Below are positions 22,520 through 35,700 of a stretch of DNA of 64,000 nucleotides, piece by piece. How positions within the stretch are numbered: position 1 is the first letter of the stretch; every line of letters begins with the position of its first letter. The notes below the pieces were generated by a model. It was not told the DNA's origin, made no database searches, and saw nothing but the letters and a program-made list of their open reading frames with translations. The position numbers were made by a program, and so were the translations under genes. Origin of the DNA: Gyrodactylus bullatarudis (Eukaryota; Platyhelminthes; Monogenea; Gyrodactylidea; Gyrodactylidae); NCBI GenBank assembly GCA_012064415.1, contig SSNU01000226.1, positions 232,913 to 296,912 on the forward strand. The letters run 5' to 3'.

Positions 22520-25500
22520 CTACAGGCATTGTACAACATCGCCGTCTTGATCTTCATTTGAAGAGTTATCTTCATTATCATCTTGACCATAAGCCCTGTG
22601 AACAGCTCTGAGAATGCGCGTGCGCAAATTTCGATTCATTTCAATACCCTCCTCATTGGTTGAATCGTCCATATCGACAACGCGAGTTCTGTCATCACCA
22701 CTCTGGCTGAAGAAACTTTCATTACTCTCATCAGAGACAAGAGGCACATCAAATATCATCTTGGCAATTTTAGGATACAAATGGGACTCTGAAAGATGAA
22801 AACTGAACATAAGAAAGGACCAAATGAAATTTTCATCAAATTCTAATATAAAACTCGCTAAGGAAAGAATCTGTTTTTGTTTAAAAAATTACTATTACTT
22901 TTTACAGAAACCGTCTTCTTTGAACCTTTATATAACCTGAATGAAAAATATATTAGTCAGAGATTTATTAGTTTGGGATATTCAACTTCTTCAAATCTTT
23001 GAAATAGATAAAAGTTTTGGGTTGGAAAGTTGAAAAAGTCGAAACTGCATGCATTTTCGAAATTTGAAAAACAGCCTAATTTAGGTCAGATTGAATTTTT
23101 TCGGAGATTTTTTCTATCTAAACAAATTATTGGCTTATTTCATAGTGGAGTTCAAGATTAAATTCTCATCTTCATGTCAACAAGGTTTACACAAATCCTT
23201 GAGTGAGTATTTTTTGCTGTAATTCTCTGAGAGATTCTCTCTTAGGATGCATACTTTATTAAAAAACCTTTTGATCATTCTTGGATGACAAAAGTTAATA
23301 AATACCTCAAGATTGATACGCTCATTGCTCATCAATAACTACTTATGAATGGTCAATAAATAATATTGCTATTTTAACAAACCCATAAAATCAGGAGATT
23401 CTTGTGATTGGTTTTCAGTTTTGAAGGATGAATTTGGCAATGTATTGTTCTGATCCAAAATGGAATTCCCATCATCAGAATCATTGTGGTCATACATATC
23501 TTCAGTATCATCGTCTTCATTATCGGAGTCGTTATCTTCGATTCCACTTCCAATGCCGGTACCGTTTCCAATCGATGAGATGAATAAATGAATCGGATTG
23601 AGATCTGAACGACCTTGGTTGATTCTAGCTGCGTTTGACACATTACGAACAACCCTTGAGGAATATTTAGGCAACGAATGGTTATACCCACTATGAGCTT
23701 TCGCTATATAAAATTTAAATTAGGCTCTTCAAGATATTTTTTTAATTTTGGTAACTACTTGAAAGTAATTATTTGTTTTAATTAAATTAAAATTTGAAAA
23801 TTAGGTATAAAAGGTTACAAATTTTGACTCTTGAAGACTTGTAAATTTTGAAGAATATTTCTATCAATCCTGGATTATAGAACTTGATTTAGATTGTTAT
23901 TCAACTGATGAATAAGTCCATGACATAAAAATTGAAAATATCGATGTTAAATCTAATTAATGACTCCATCCTCTTTTTTTCATCTTAATTTTGATTCTAT
24001 GTATGGAATTTTATTTTGTTCGTGATTGCAGTTATCATCTATTTTTTTGCATCATGAGCTGTTACAATAAAGATCTACATATGAGCTGCTCTTACGTTCT
24101 ATGAACAGAGAATGATAAGATGAATCCGAAAACTTTTCTTCGGCTAGAAGTGTCGAAGATTATGTTGAAGAAAAAATTTCTGCTAAAGAATAAGACGAGG
24201 ACTCTCTAATTTTTTCAGATTAACTTTTATCAAAGCAAGCGATAGAAAAGAACAAAGTCGCTGTGGAAAATGCAAAATTTATATATGCGAAGAACATTTT
24301 TGCCTATGTAGTCCTAAATGTCTATAAAATTATCTAAATCTTGTTGGAAAAAATCTTTTTCTTCGCTAAAACTAGTGTTGAGAGAAAGTGGGGTCAAAAA
24401 GACCCCGAATTTCGTCTACGTGATTTTTTTCAAATTCCATGCGAGGGTTAATAATCATAAAATAGTGGTACAATTATAGTCAACCAAGTTGTGTTATCTA
24501 TACATGTATTTAATGAGATTGAGAAAGAGAATAGAAACTCACATGAGCTCTCGAAAAAGTAAGGTCTTGGTGACCACATTTTAATCGAATTATCAATTCC
24601 ACTTGTAGCCATTAGAAATGCTTGAGGGTGAGGTGCGATACAGTTGACTGTTAATTCATCGGCATTCATCATTCTGATGATATTGCCAGATTTTTTGGAC
24701 CAAATAACAAAAGTTCCACAATCAGAACCCGCTGCGATGTAGGATTCATCCCTGAAAATAGATTTTTCATTATTCAAAATTAACGTGTAAAATTTCTTAG
24801 CTACGATAAAATTAAAATTCTCTATATAACAAAAAACTTTTTCTTACCCCTTAGATTAACTCATTTTCTCTAATTTTATGGAAAGAGAAGAGGGTTTTCA
24901 TAAATTATTGATTTAGCTTATTTTTAATCTTATGTTTTTTTGATTTTCAAGTTTTTTCTACAGATTATCTGATTAGTTTTATTAAATTTGATTGGTTTTT
25001 TAGATCTGGACCAATAGGAATATTAAAGTTTTCAGATAAAGTTGAAGAGAGTTCAGAGCACTAAGCGTCAGATCCCACTGAAGAAGGTGCTTGACTATCT
25101 ATGTACCGAAACGTCTGGAAAAGACTTTAATGAAAGGTTGGTTTATTTCTAATTAAATATGCTTTTACTAATATTTATTGAACATAATCGTGAAATTTGA
25201 ATATATACTCTATCGGTTGATTTTATTTATTTATGATTCCTGAACATTGACCAACCAGCTTGGACTCGTCAGTATGCCACAACCTGGGATTTGGACTACA
25301 ATGCGAGAGCTTCCACCTTGAGGAGCCTACCTATCCTACCAGAAGAAATCGCATTAGAAACGGACTCGGAGCCTATGCTAAAATTAATAAAGAAATACCT
25401 CATATCGGCTCGGCCAGAAAAGGTGCCTCTAGAGATCAAACCGCTGGCAGCTAGATGAAACAATCTAAAATTAAGACTGCATCCTAATGAATGAAAGAGT

Positions 25501-28500
25501 CATAATCCCTAACATACTACGAATTTCGTAGTACGAAAGGAAGTACTACGTCAACTAAACTACGGTCACCCAGGCGAACGGAGAATGAAAGCACTGGCCC
25601 GACAAGATGTGTACTGGTATAACATCGACAACGACATCGAGGACTTCGTAAAACACAGTGACAAGGGCCAAGAAGTCGCTAAACTAAGTCCAGCTCAAAA
25701 ACCAGCTCCTTGGCGAAAGACTACTGCCCCTGGGAACGTTTAAACCTTGATTTCGCAGATCCAATTGATGGACAATTTTTCCTAATCATTGTGGACGCTC
25801 ATTCAAAATGGCCTGGAATTGAGATGATGAAGGAAGCTACATTGAGCCTAGTCATTCGAAAGCTAAACGGTTTAACAATTACCTTTGGAATCCCAAAAAC
25901 CATAGTGTTAGACAATGGTCGACAGTTTATATACGAAGAATTCACTAACTGGGCAAAAATGCAGTGAATAACACTACTCAACTCCCCAGGATACCACCCT
26001 CAATCCAAGCTGAAAGGTTTGTGGATACTTTCAAACGATGTTTAAACAAACACAAGACGGAAAGGAAAGAAGACTCTATCAGTATATTCCTCTCCTTCTA
26101 CCGATCCACGCCGAACCAAACACTACTAGAGAAAACTCTGGCTGAAGTCATGCTAGGTGGAAAAACTAATACGAAATTGTCACTAATGAATCTCATACAC
26201 TACAAAAAGCCTGTCTCTAATGAAGGCTCAAACAAGTAAAAATGCGGAGATACAGTTTGGATCCATAATTATGTTATAACAGACACGGTACAGTACAAAC
26301 AAAATGGGTACAAGCTACAGTACTCCGGTGCAAACGGTATATTGCGACGGTCCTCACACTAAACGGAGACAAACTAACCAGGTATGTTAACCATCGAAGC
26401 ACTCCTATAACACTGTGCAGAGAAGTATTAGATGCCTATGGATTAGACAACGGTGACACAGGAAGCCTACTTCGAACAAATCGAAGACACTGAGGCAGCT
26501 ATCACTACAGAGGTAGACGAGTCCGAAATCGAAAATAATATGGACTTCGTGGATTTAACTGATTTCAACACTGAGACAGCCGTTGAATCGACAGAAACTA
26601 ACGATGATCAACACTCAAGTATCAATCCACAAACTACCCTTCAGACCGATCGCTCCAGTATTAATCTAAGACCCGCCCCTAAGACCTACTCTCTTCGTGA
26701 CAGGCAAAAAGTAGATAGACCGGCTCGCTACAAAGGGAAAGGGTGTTGAGGAGCAACAAAATTATATATATTATGTATTTATTTGTTTAAATGTTAAAGA
26801 AAAAATATATTTATAATTTTGAATTTTACACCAGACGTTCGACTTTTATTATTATCACATTCTTTATCATTTGCCCGTCTACTTACGTATGGCAGGTGTA
26901 AATACGATGATGAAAACCTGAAGCCTAATACTAAAGGGCTACGGGCACAACAATTAGATAATAATATAATGAAAGAATTATTTTTTGATTTGACAAAAAA
27001 ACTTTAGAGCTAAAAGATCTTATTTTTGATGGACCGAATCAAAACAAAACGCAGGGCTAATTTCAACTTATCATAGTTAGCATTTCCGAAGCTCTATGAT
27101 TTTATAGCTATTTTTATTAATATAGAGATTATCAAGAAAATGATCTGTAAAATAAATTAAATAATTGGAAATTTTAAAAGACTCACAAGCCAAGAAAAAC
27201 AGCTTCCTTTATTTCCGTAGTTACATTACTGTGGCCAACATAACGATATTTATAGTCTAATATTCGATAGCCGTAATCCTTCGGTATATACGATTGAAAG
27301 TTTGCGCCCACAACAAGACTATCGGGTTTTGTGAGATTTTTAAGGATATATTTCATTTCCAGGTTGAACCAGTTTGATGAATTTGCGTCGAAAATATTTT
27401 GAAATTTATTCAAAATATTCTTCAAGGTATCACACAAAACACAATCCTTATCAAACTGAAAAATAAAAGAGATTAGTAAAAAACACAAATAATAGATCAT
27501 CATTTGCATTAAAGGACTAATTAAATAGAAACTTACGGATTTTTTTTCTTCGTCTGGATTTCCTTCCCAATGATTCCAGTAGACTCCATTTTTTCCACTT
27601 TCAGAAAAATTATCTGCGTAAAAATTATTAGAAAATATTAAACTGGAAATATTTTCCATCTTTGTTTCTTTTCAAGATAAAGTATAAATAGATTTGAAAA
27701 ACAAATAGTAGCTTTGTGAGAAGAGATAGTAAAAAAAAGGTTTTAATCAGAAACTCACTTTGAAGATTATCCATAAACTCTTGTTGATAAATGCTATGTC
27801 TAGATTCCGTTTTATGATCGCAGTACAAATTATAACTCTCCAATGCATCGCTTATTTTCTTGAAATATTCCATAAAAGGTCCTGAATTTGGCTGTTCGGA
27901 AAGAATGGTTAAGCGTGCTTTGGCCTCGTCAAACCAATAGAGGTCAATCAGACATCGACATGATATGAGTTCAGCTGTTATTCTGGCTTCGTCTAGCTTT
28001 TCTCTGTCAATATCGTGATTTCTAGTTGAAGTCTTGAGAATTTCCAAAGCTCTTTCACTATTCTTTAACGCTTCATAAGTATCACCTTGCCTTGAAATAT
28101 AAAAAACATTGTTTTAAATCAATTTTCTTACCAATATCTCAAAATGAGCCCTATACTATGGAGAATCAAGAGAGTTGGATTATCTGGATACTTGATTTTA
28201 AGCTGGCCTATCCTATCGATGGCAATTTGATAGTTTTTATTACGAATTGATGCTTGAGTTGCTTTAAATTCTTCTTCTGTAATTAGGAATGTAAATGAAA
28301 AAAAATCTTACTAGGAAATAACTTTTCCTTTGGAACATATTCAAAACTTTTACAAACATCTTTATTTACAGATGAAGCTTGCTTCAAGTCATGAATAAAG
28401 AATCGATTCAGAGGGTCATGGTCTGGCTGGTAACCTGAATTCCAGGAAAATGAGCTGTTAGTATCGTATAAATAGATTGCATTATTGCCAATGTTGGCTA

Positions 28501-29428
28501 AAATTTCTCTACCGTCGGCAGAATAAGTGACATAGGTTGCTGAGTAGAAACAGCTTGTCTGTAAATTGAATTTTCTCTTTATGATATGTCGAAATGTGGA
28601 TGATGTTAAATTTCTAGGGGCAAGGCAATAACGAAAAGAATTCAAATTTGAGTTAGTATGAATGTTAGGGGATGTTGGTTTAGACTTAGGAGCTTTCTCT
28701 TGAAGTCTCAAATTGCGACGATCATACACACGAATAACATGATCATTAGACCCAACAGCAATGTATTGGCTTTCTGATGGATTCACAGCAAGACAACGAG
28801 CTTCAGTGAGAGAGAGTAAATCCTGACATAGGTCAATTAAAACATTTTTAGCTGTCTTTTCAGTCGAAGCAAAAGGTTCTCGAATATCGTATTGACGAAT
28901 AGTGCCATCTTCCGCAGCAGACCAGAAAAGATAAGGATTTCTTGGGCATGTAGCCAATCTTTTGACTCGGCCGAGATTACAATTAAATACAGTATGTATT
29001 TTTTCTACTGAGGAATCGTTTACAATCACTTTGGTGTCAGCAGAACCAGTTACAATCAAGTTACTCTAAATAAAATTGATATTTTTAAATGTCTTAAGCT
29101 CACGTTATATTGAGGGAGAAACTTTAATGAAAATATATTTGCAGTGTGTCCAGTAGAGAAGGATGTATGTGTATTAGTGAAGTAGTTCCATAAGAAAACT
29201 TTACAATCATCAGAACCACTTCCAAGTATTTCACCATTTTCTGACCATTCTAGACAGTTGACACATCCTGTATGCCCTTTAAGAGTTTTTTCGAGATCTA
29301 ATCTATCCAAATTTCTATCGGAAATGTAGTTTTCAACGCAAAATTGTTTATGATAGTTATACTGTATATTAAAATATTACATTTACTTGATATTCAGCAT
29401 TAAATATTGATTTATAACTAGACTTCAT
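22520..29428 (-). CDS. WDTC1: WD40 and TPR repeat protein, WDTC1/adipose-like (DCAF9)
   Basis: WDTC1 is a substrate receptor for CUL4-DDB1 ubiquitin ligases and is linked to fat metabolism in animals. Ten exons in coding order (29387-29428, 29104-29361, 28312-29065, 28132-28276, 27759-28090, 27537-27613, 27187-27455, 24543-24751, 23383-23703, 22520-22788) give 891 aa. Introns are 25, 38, 35, 41, 145, 81, 2435, 839 and 594 bp. An upstream in-frame TAA supports the start. N-terminal WD40s show GHTGCVNCLEW, GHTANIFSLKFLP and FWSAAEDGTIRQYD. A central helical region (about residues 350-520) corresponds to the TPRs. C-terminal WD40s show YVGHSNVTTEIKEA, AAGSDCGTFVIW and LMATSGIDNSIKMWSPRP. The tail is very acidic (DNDSDNEDDDTEDMYD; QDDNEDNSSNEDQDGD). 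WDTC1 is preferred over DCAF6 because of the repeat wording and helical middle. The last two introns are the least certain. Confidence 0.88.
22789..23382 (-). other. WDTC1 last intron
   Basis: A 594-bp GT...AG intron between the two acidic C-terminal exons. It includes a fold-back-like piece (about 23040-23190, with ATTCTCATCTTCATGTCAAC) and no coding sequence. Confidence 0.6.
24384..24455 (-). mobile_element. Single-ended piggyBac-like MITE remnant
   Basis: Read on the minus strand, TTAACCCTCGCATGG... runs to a small hairpin GGGGTCTTTTTGACCCC at about 24390-24408. TTAA-CCC termini followed by such hairpins are common in piggyBac-type MITEs. The other end was not found. Confidence 0.35.
25284..26743 (+). 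pseudogene. Decayed Ty3/gypsy pol fragment (integrase and C-terminal tail)
   Basis: Pieces in different frames follow the order of a gypsy integrase. There is a linker after RNase H (about 25284-25450), then the zinc-binding region GHPGERRMKALARQDVYW (about 25570-25620), whose CxxC is lost (HSDKGQE). Next is the catalytic core with LDFADPIDG and VDAHSKWP at 25750-25815 and LDNGRQF near 25910. The QAERFVDTFKRCL block lies in another frame near 26010, with the preceding NG lost. A GPY/F-like module (KWVQATVLRCKRYI) lies near 26310. A Pro/Arg tail ends RYKGKGC before a TGA at 26747. Stops and frameshifts make it non-functional. RNase H and everything upstream are absent. Confidence 0.85.
26744..26900 (+). 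mobile_element. Start of 3' LTR of the intronic gypsy copy (end undefined)
   Basis: A purine-rich AAAGGGAAAGGG polypurine tract (26732-26743) is followed by TGTTGAGGAG, identical to the same junction in the second gypsy copy at 44774. This marks the 5' edge of a 3' LTR. After about 11 bp the two copies no longer match by eye, so the length is a guess. Confidence 0.5.
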
Positions 29429-29796
29429 AAATTTTAGAAAATATTCTAATTTTTAAATGCTTAAAACAAAACTTTACACATGCAAGTACTATCATCACAG
29501 TAATCTAGAATTTTTTCTTCAATAAAAGGTTATTCAAACTTATTTTTAATTGTTAAATATTTTATGCAATATTAAGCCTTCCTAGACAGGTTTTCCGAAT
29601 CAGAAAAAATTATATTTACAAATTTTGGATTGTTGAATAAAATGATAATTTTTGTTTTAATCCATAAGTAAAATTACTCAGTGCGCTCATTTAAAATCTA
29701 ACAATCTTTGTATACAGCAGTCGGTTGGTACATGCTTTTTGACAAAAATACCACTGGAACTTGATTACTTTATAAAATCTACCATAGCATTTTATA
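29429..29796. promoter_or_regulatory. Shared divergent promoter region, WDTC1 / AMBRA1
   Basis: These 368 bp separate two start codons, each preceded by an in-frame stop. TATAAA lies at 29771-29776, only about 20 bp before the AMBRA1 ATG, so it is either a late TATA box or chance. No other motif is recognised. Confidence 0.5.
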
Positions 29797-32700
29797 ATGC
29801 TCAGTTACCTGAACAACCGAGAACATTCTAATTTCCCTGTTAGTGCTCAAGCTGATCAGGTGGAACTTATATCCGCTCGGTCAACTAATAAGCACACAAT
29901 CGCTCAAACACCTTCCTCTACGAGTGTTACTTACCTCATCAAGTTGAATGCAACTTCTGAAATACTTGCAGCTGCACATGGCAATCATTCTATTGGAATA
30001 TATCAAGCTAATACAGGTCGTCTAGTTGCTCAATGTGTTGGCCATACAAAATCCCCTTGGACACTCAATGTAAGTCATTTTTGAATGATAATCATTTTAG
30101 TTTCATCCTTCAAACCCATATATGCTTGCAAGTGGCTGTCTTGATGGTTTCCTCAAGCTTTGGAATTTAGCAGAAATTGCCGATGAAATTGAAAATCCTA
30201 CTAGAAATTATGACGACCCTGTTACTATTGGACCTTGTGAATCATGGCAGCACTTTGGAGCAATCTCGTCAATTGATTTCCATCCGATAAAGGATATGCT
30301 GGTTGCTGTTCACACATTTGATATCGTATTCTACGATTTAGTTTCAAGGAGGCCGATGACAGTTTGGCGTTTTGCCAAAGACCATTCCAGAGTGAAATGG
30401 GTTAAATTCAATAACTCCGGTTCTGCTTTGTACACTGCTACCTCGAATAAAATTCTTGAGAATAAATTTGACAAAGGTAAGTCTCAATGTTCTATAGTTG
30501 AATGAATTTAAAAATTTTAATGTTTCAATTTAGATTATCCCCTAGTTGAAAAGAAAATTCCGAGAGAGAAAGCTCTTTCCCACCTCCTATCAGATCTCAA
30601 ATTCTTAGATGAACTCAACTTTTGTGAATCCTGTCTCATCAAAATACTCCTTTGGGCCAGTTGCTTAGCTAGCAATGACTATCAAACTGGCAAAATGGAT
30701 TTAAAATTTTCTTTTGACAATCTCAACAACTGTCTGAGAGAGAAAGAACTCTCTAGCGCTGTTGAATTACTACGTCAATTTATGGAAAATAAAGAGTCAA
30801 TCTCTTCAAACATGAATCCATTATCAGTCATTGTTCTTGAAGAGCTTAACGAAGACTTTAAAAGGATCGAAGATCTGAATGAGAATGAGCTATTTTATCT
30901 CTGGAGTCATCGACAGCTAATGAGATTTAGTCTATGCAGATGTTGTCTGGATAAAATTTGGAGTTATGTCAACTCCTTCATGGATTGGGGCTTTGATGCT
31001 CATGCCAATGTGAGTGAAATTAAAATTTATTTCTATTACTTCGTACTTCTTTATTACTTTGAAAATTATTTCTTTATTATCATTCTATTAATCATAATTC
31101 GGTCACTTTTGTTTGTGAACTCGAATGACTTATTGAATAATATGTTATTTCTTTGATTTTCTCTAATATATTACAAACATCCGGTAGTTTTTCTTTTTTT
31201 TCTTTTCTATAGAAATACACAATCATATAATTCTCTCACATTCTCTTTCATTTTTTATGTGATGTTGAAGGCATTTTGTGCTAGGCAATTGTGAAAGCAT
31301 CAACTTGCTTGAGTTTCATTCTTCATCACTTGAAAATAATTTTGTTATTAATCATCTTCATTCGTGTCAGACACAATTTAATGTCCATCTTTATCTATGT
31401 ATCATGTACATTTTTCTATTTCTCAGGATTCAAATCCTACACTTATTAATTTCTAAATCTCGTTCTTCTTCTTATGTGGTTTTCAACTTCTTACTAATAA
31501 TAGTTATTAGTATCTTGTGAGAATTTTTTTTCTCTTTTTCAATTCCTTCTTCGTCATCATTTTGGTTCTCATAGATAGAGTATGACGCAGCTTCTATGAT
31601 ATGAGAAATCAGACTTGATGACACCGAGAGAGAGTTGTTACTTGGCACCAGGGAATATGAAGAGAGAGAGAAAAAAGAGACAAGAAGTCTTTAATAACTT
31701 TATTATGATAACAAAAATACATGCATACATATCTCACTTTCTACACCTAATAAAGGTCACTTTCACATAGACACTCTATTGTTATCACAAAAAAAATAAT
31801 AAATTTTTAAAAATATAAATCGCGGATGATTTGTAAAAAACCTAACCATGTTTTTATGGCCCTTCTAGGTATTCATTTGTGGTCTCGACATGTTTTAAAA
31901 ATAGGATATGTACACAGTACATTGACTCAATAAGAATTCTAAATAATAAACATGAGTATATACATTTATAGCACTAAGCATATAGTGTATACCACAATAA
32001 AATAACAGTGTGACATATTATTATTAGTAGTAGTAGCGGCAGTAAATAAAAAGGGTCTTGGTTTTTTTATTATCCTGACCCCAAAATATTTAAAAAAAGT
32101 AATCAATCCCCCTGGTTAAACATTTTTCTTTCTGAGTTAGATTCTAATGTCATGAATTTTTTACCTAATTTAGAATTGCTATGGAATACCAAAGAGTGAA
32201 AATGAATCCCCTGTTCCTTGCAATAATAATGATAATACTAACTCAAAAGACCCAGAATCAGACTACAATCAGAAGGAAGTCAACCAAGTCCAGAGTTTCC
32301 TCTCCGACGCTCATCTCATATCACCAATTACATTCAACTCTTATGAAATATTTGCAAACATCTTCAATAATTCCCATTGTCAACTATGTTTACCTCATAT
32401 TGATTTCAATTTTAATCCCATAACAGAAAGTCAAGAAATTGATTCTGATGAAGAATTGAGTTCTTCAACTACCCCATCATCTCATCAACCCTTTAAAGTG
32501 AGTAAACTATTTTATTTCTTTTTGAAATTATCCATATATTTTAGTCATTCTCGACCGGGAAAATTGACCATACAGTGTTTTTCTCTTTGGTCTTTTTTCT
32601 CAATCTATTCAAAATCTATCATCATATTATAAATTTTGAATTATTGTTTATAATATACAATCGATAATAATTTCTTGGTGTTTTTCTCTCTTGGTTTTAG

Positions 32701-35700
32701 CCTGCCTGCCTGTGTGTTGTGCTGTATGTACAACATCATAGTGAAATGAATTGAAAATAATACCAAGGAAAAACTGCTGGTTTCTCTCTAATCTTTCTGC
32801 TAAAAGATTTATACATGTGTTGTATACCAAATGGATTTATTTATATATACCCACTATATATATATATACACACATTTATATATTGTACAAAAATAATGAT
32901 ATTGAAAGCACAAAATAGTTTATCTCTGCCTATGCCTATTTATGCATCAAGCTACCTACATACATTTTAGGTCAAAAGGTTATTTCTCTATAGTTAGGCA
33001 GCCAAAAATAAAGATTTTCAATATATATTATGCATGTATGTATACTTCCAATGAGAGAAAAGGGTTTCTCCAACTTGCTTTCAAGCTATAGTTGGCGTGC
33101 TAGAAAGAAATCCCATCTCTACTTTACTCATTTCCTCATTTTAACGCATATTTTGATACAAATGGTTTCATCTTTCACAGGGATTACAAGAATAATAATC
33201 GGATTAAATGACTATGAATGATTTCAAACTAATCAACATTTTTGTCGAAAAGAAATTTTGTATTTTCACATGGGTTAGTCACATGTGAATTCTAGCCCGA
33301 TTAGATTATTGAGAAAAAAATGAAAAAAAGGAGAATATTTAGAGGATGGGACTGGACGTCCAATGTACATGTGATTACGCACAAATAAACACACGCATTC
33401 AACAATGAATGATGAATAAATGAAATCCACAACTATACTGTGTAGTAGAATTCAATAAACTTTTGACACATTCTCAACAATTTTCACTTTGGCCTGTCTA
33501 GGCTGTGTGCCTTTTTCTCTTCTTTGATAAGATATCCCCTCATAGTCTCATTCTTTCTTGTTTCATTTCCAACTGACCATAATATAATTTCTACTGTACC
33601 ACATTCTCTATCTCTCATTCTAACTGTGTGTCATAACAACACTGACTCACAAACTCTGTCCGCATGTATGAGTCTTTTCATGTAAATTTATTATTTTTCT
33701 CAAAAAAATATATCCATACGAAGAATATAATAATATCATTTGAGAGAAATGTAATTCAATAATAATAAAATTAGAAAACAGGACTTCGTTTCTCTTCTCT
33801 TTGAAAAAAAAAGAAAACGAGGAGTAGCCTTCTCTCTCTCTAGCCTCCTTTTACGCATATACGCATTGAGTAATTTTGTATGAAAGAATACATTATATAT
33901 ATGCATAAATATATGCTGGGTAATGCTGAGAATGGCAGGAGCTAATGTCACACATGGTCCAATACTTTCTCTATTCATATAAGCCATTTTCTCTTTTTTT
34001 ACTCGTAGATTTCTACAAGAAAACTCTTAAGAAGAACTACTTATCCATACTATACATACACATTCATTTATATATTATGCATATATAAAATATAATATGT
34101 GGAGTAATTCATTAGATGATGAAATAGCAGATGTTCTTCTTCATCAACTACTACTTCATGGTTCCCTCAAACATTGAAAAAAAGAGAAGAAATCTTGTTA
34201 TTGATTGTTGAAAATTTATTACCTCAATCTCTCTATCACGGTTTTGAATTATTCTCAAAATCCATTCTGAAATTTGAACATTTAGCATGTTTTTATTGCA
34301 AATTCATCTAAACTAGATTAAAGGGTCACTTATTGTGTTATGAAATTAATTTTTTTTGTAAATAGCACTCAGAGTTCACCAAATTCTCATAGCAGCAATG
34401 AAAGTTTGAAATCTTTTGACTTAATAAATGTAACTTTTGACATGCATTTAATTTCTTTTTTTAAATCTATTTTTAGAAACCCAGACTAGCTTCTGGCCCA
34501 AGCCATGGCAGTTGTTCTACATTTGATTCGTACACATTTGAAAATAGTTCCAACGACCAAGATAATCACGATTTGATCAGTTATGAATCTTCAATAAGCT
34601 CACAGTCATCATGCACATTAAGCCTAGTTGATCCAGTCAATATTATGAGACAATTCCAGAATATCGAAGCCTCTTCGAGATCCATGAATGTTCCCCGTCT
34701 AGTTGATATGAACTTGAATCATTATCAAAGCCTTATGAGAAACGGCGAGGCATCTGATTGCCTGGAAAAGTTTAAATCTCTTAGTGAGGGTTATCAAAAG
34801 CTCCAGGAAATCCTTAATCCTGCCAAGAAGGAACTCATGAAGCCATTCGATGAACGTCTATCAGTATCCGAAGCTTCCATAACAAATCCAGTCATTCATT
34901 CTAACCAATCAAGAGTGATAAACGACAGGTTAGCTCAGGTAATGACTGAGGACCATGGAGCAGCTTCTCAAACTTATTCTGATATGACTTGTAGAGTTTG
35001 CAGATGGGAACTCGAATACAAGACAATAACCCAAGAGATTAGTTTCCAAGATATACTTATTAATCATAAGAATAAAAAACAGACATCTGATACTCATTTA
35101 CATGTAACATACAAGTCGAATGCCTTGGTCATTCAAAATAGTCGAATATTCAACGATTCTTCTCTACGCTTGAGTAGCTGTGGAAAATATTTGGCTGCTT
35201 TGGTCACTCTCAACGAAAAGAATATTTATGAAAAGCAATATTTATCTGGAACAATGGATACTTTTGTTGCTGTATTTCGTACAGAACCATTAGATCATCG
35301 AGGAAAGTGTATTTATGGTCGAAGATTTGGTCCACTCAATTCGCCTGTATGTCTAGATTTCAGTCCATCAGCTCAACACTTGGTTGTTGGCTTTGCCACT
35401 CAGCGCTTCAAGAAGAATGGCACTCTAGACTTTGAAAATATGAATCCAATTGGAAGGATCTTCCGTCTAAACTCTAGACTGAACAAAGATAAAATCATCG
35501 AAAGAAATCTTGCTGAGGCCGGTTTCATTGTCCATCCGAGTATGGCAGACTGCTTTATATCCTACTCAGATAATGATGATAATGGTCCAACCCAAAACAA
35601 CACTCTCTATATTTCGCATTTAAAGAATTACTTCCAAAATCTTGTCACAAACCCAATGAATTTATCAATGAATAGTATTGTATGGAAACCAGATGGCGGT

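Larger units (their letters stand above)
24752..27186 (-). other. 2.4-kb WDTC1 intron carrying a retrotransposon relic
   Basis: The donor is GTGAGT at 27186 and the acceptor ends TTTTCAG at 24752, read on the minus strand. Splicing joins EIKEAVFLG to LDESYIAAGSD in frame. Almost 1.5 kb of the intron is a Ty3/gypsy fragment in the opposite orientation; other WDTC1 introns are as short as 25 bp. Confidence 0.8.

Noticed and set aside
22614..22799. Plus-strand frame opposite the last WDTC1 exon
   Set aside because: Antisense shadow of the acidic C-terminal exon.
22520..29428. DCAF6 instead of WDTC1
   Set aside because: The N-terminal repeats (GCVNCLEW, GHTANIFS) and the helical TPR-like middle fit WDTC1; the long Ser-rich, IQ-containing insert of DCAF6 is absent.
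31278..31520. 80-codon frame in AMBRA1 intron 3 considered as an exon
   Set aside because: Hydrophobic, AT-driven sequence, with no matching splice phase and no AMBRA1-like residues.
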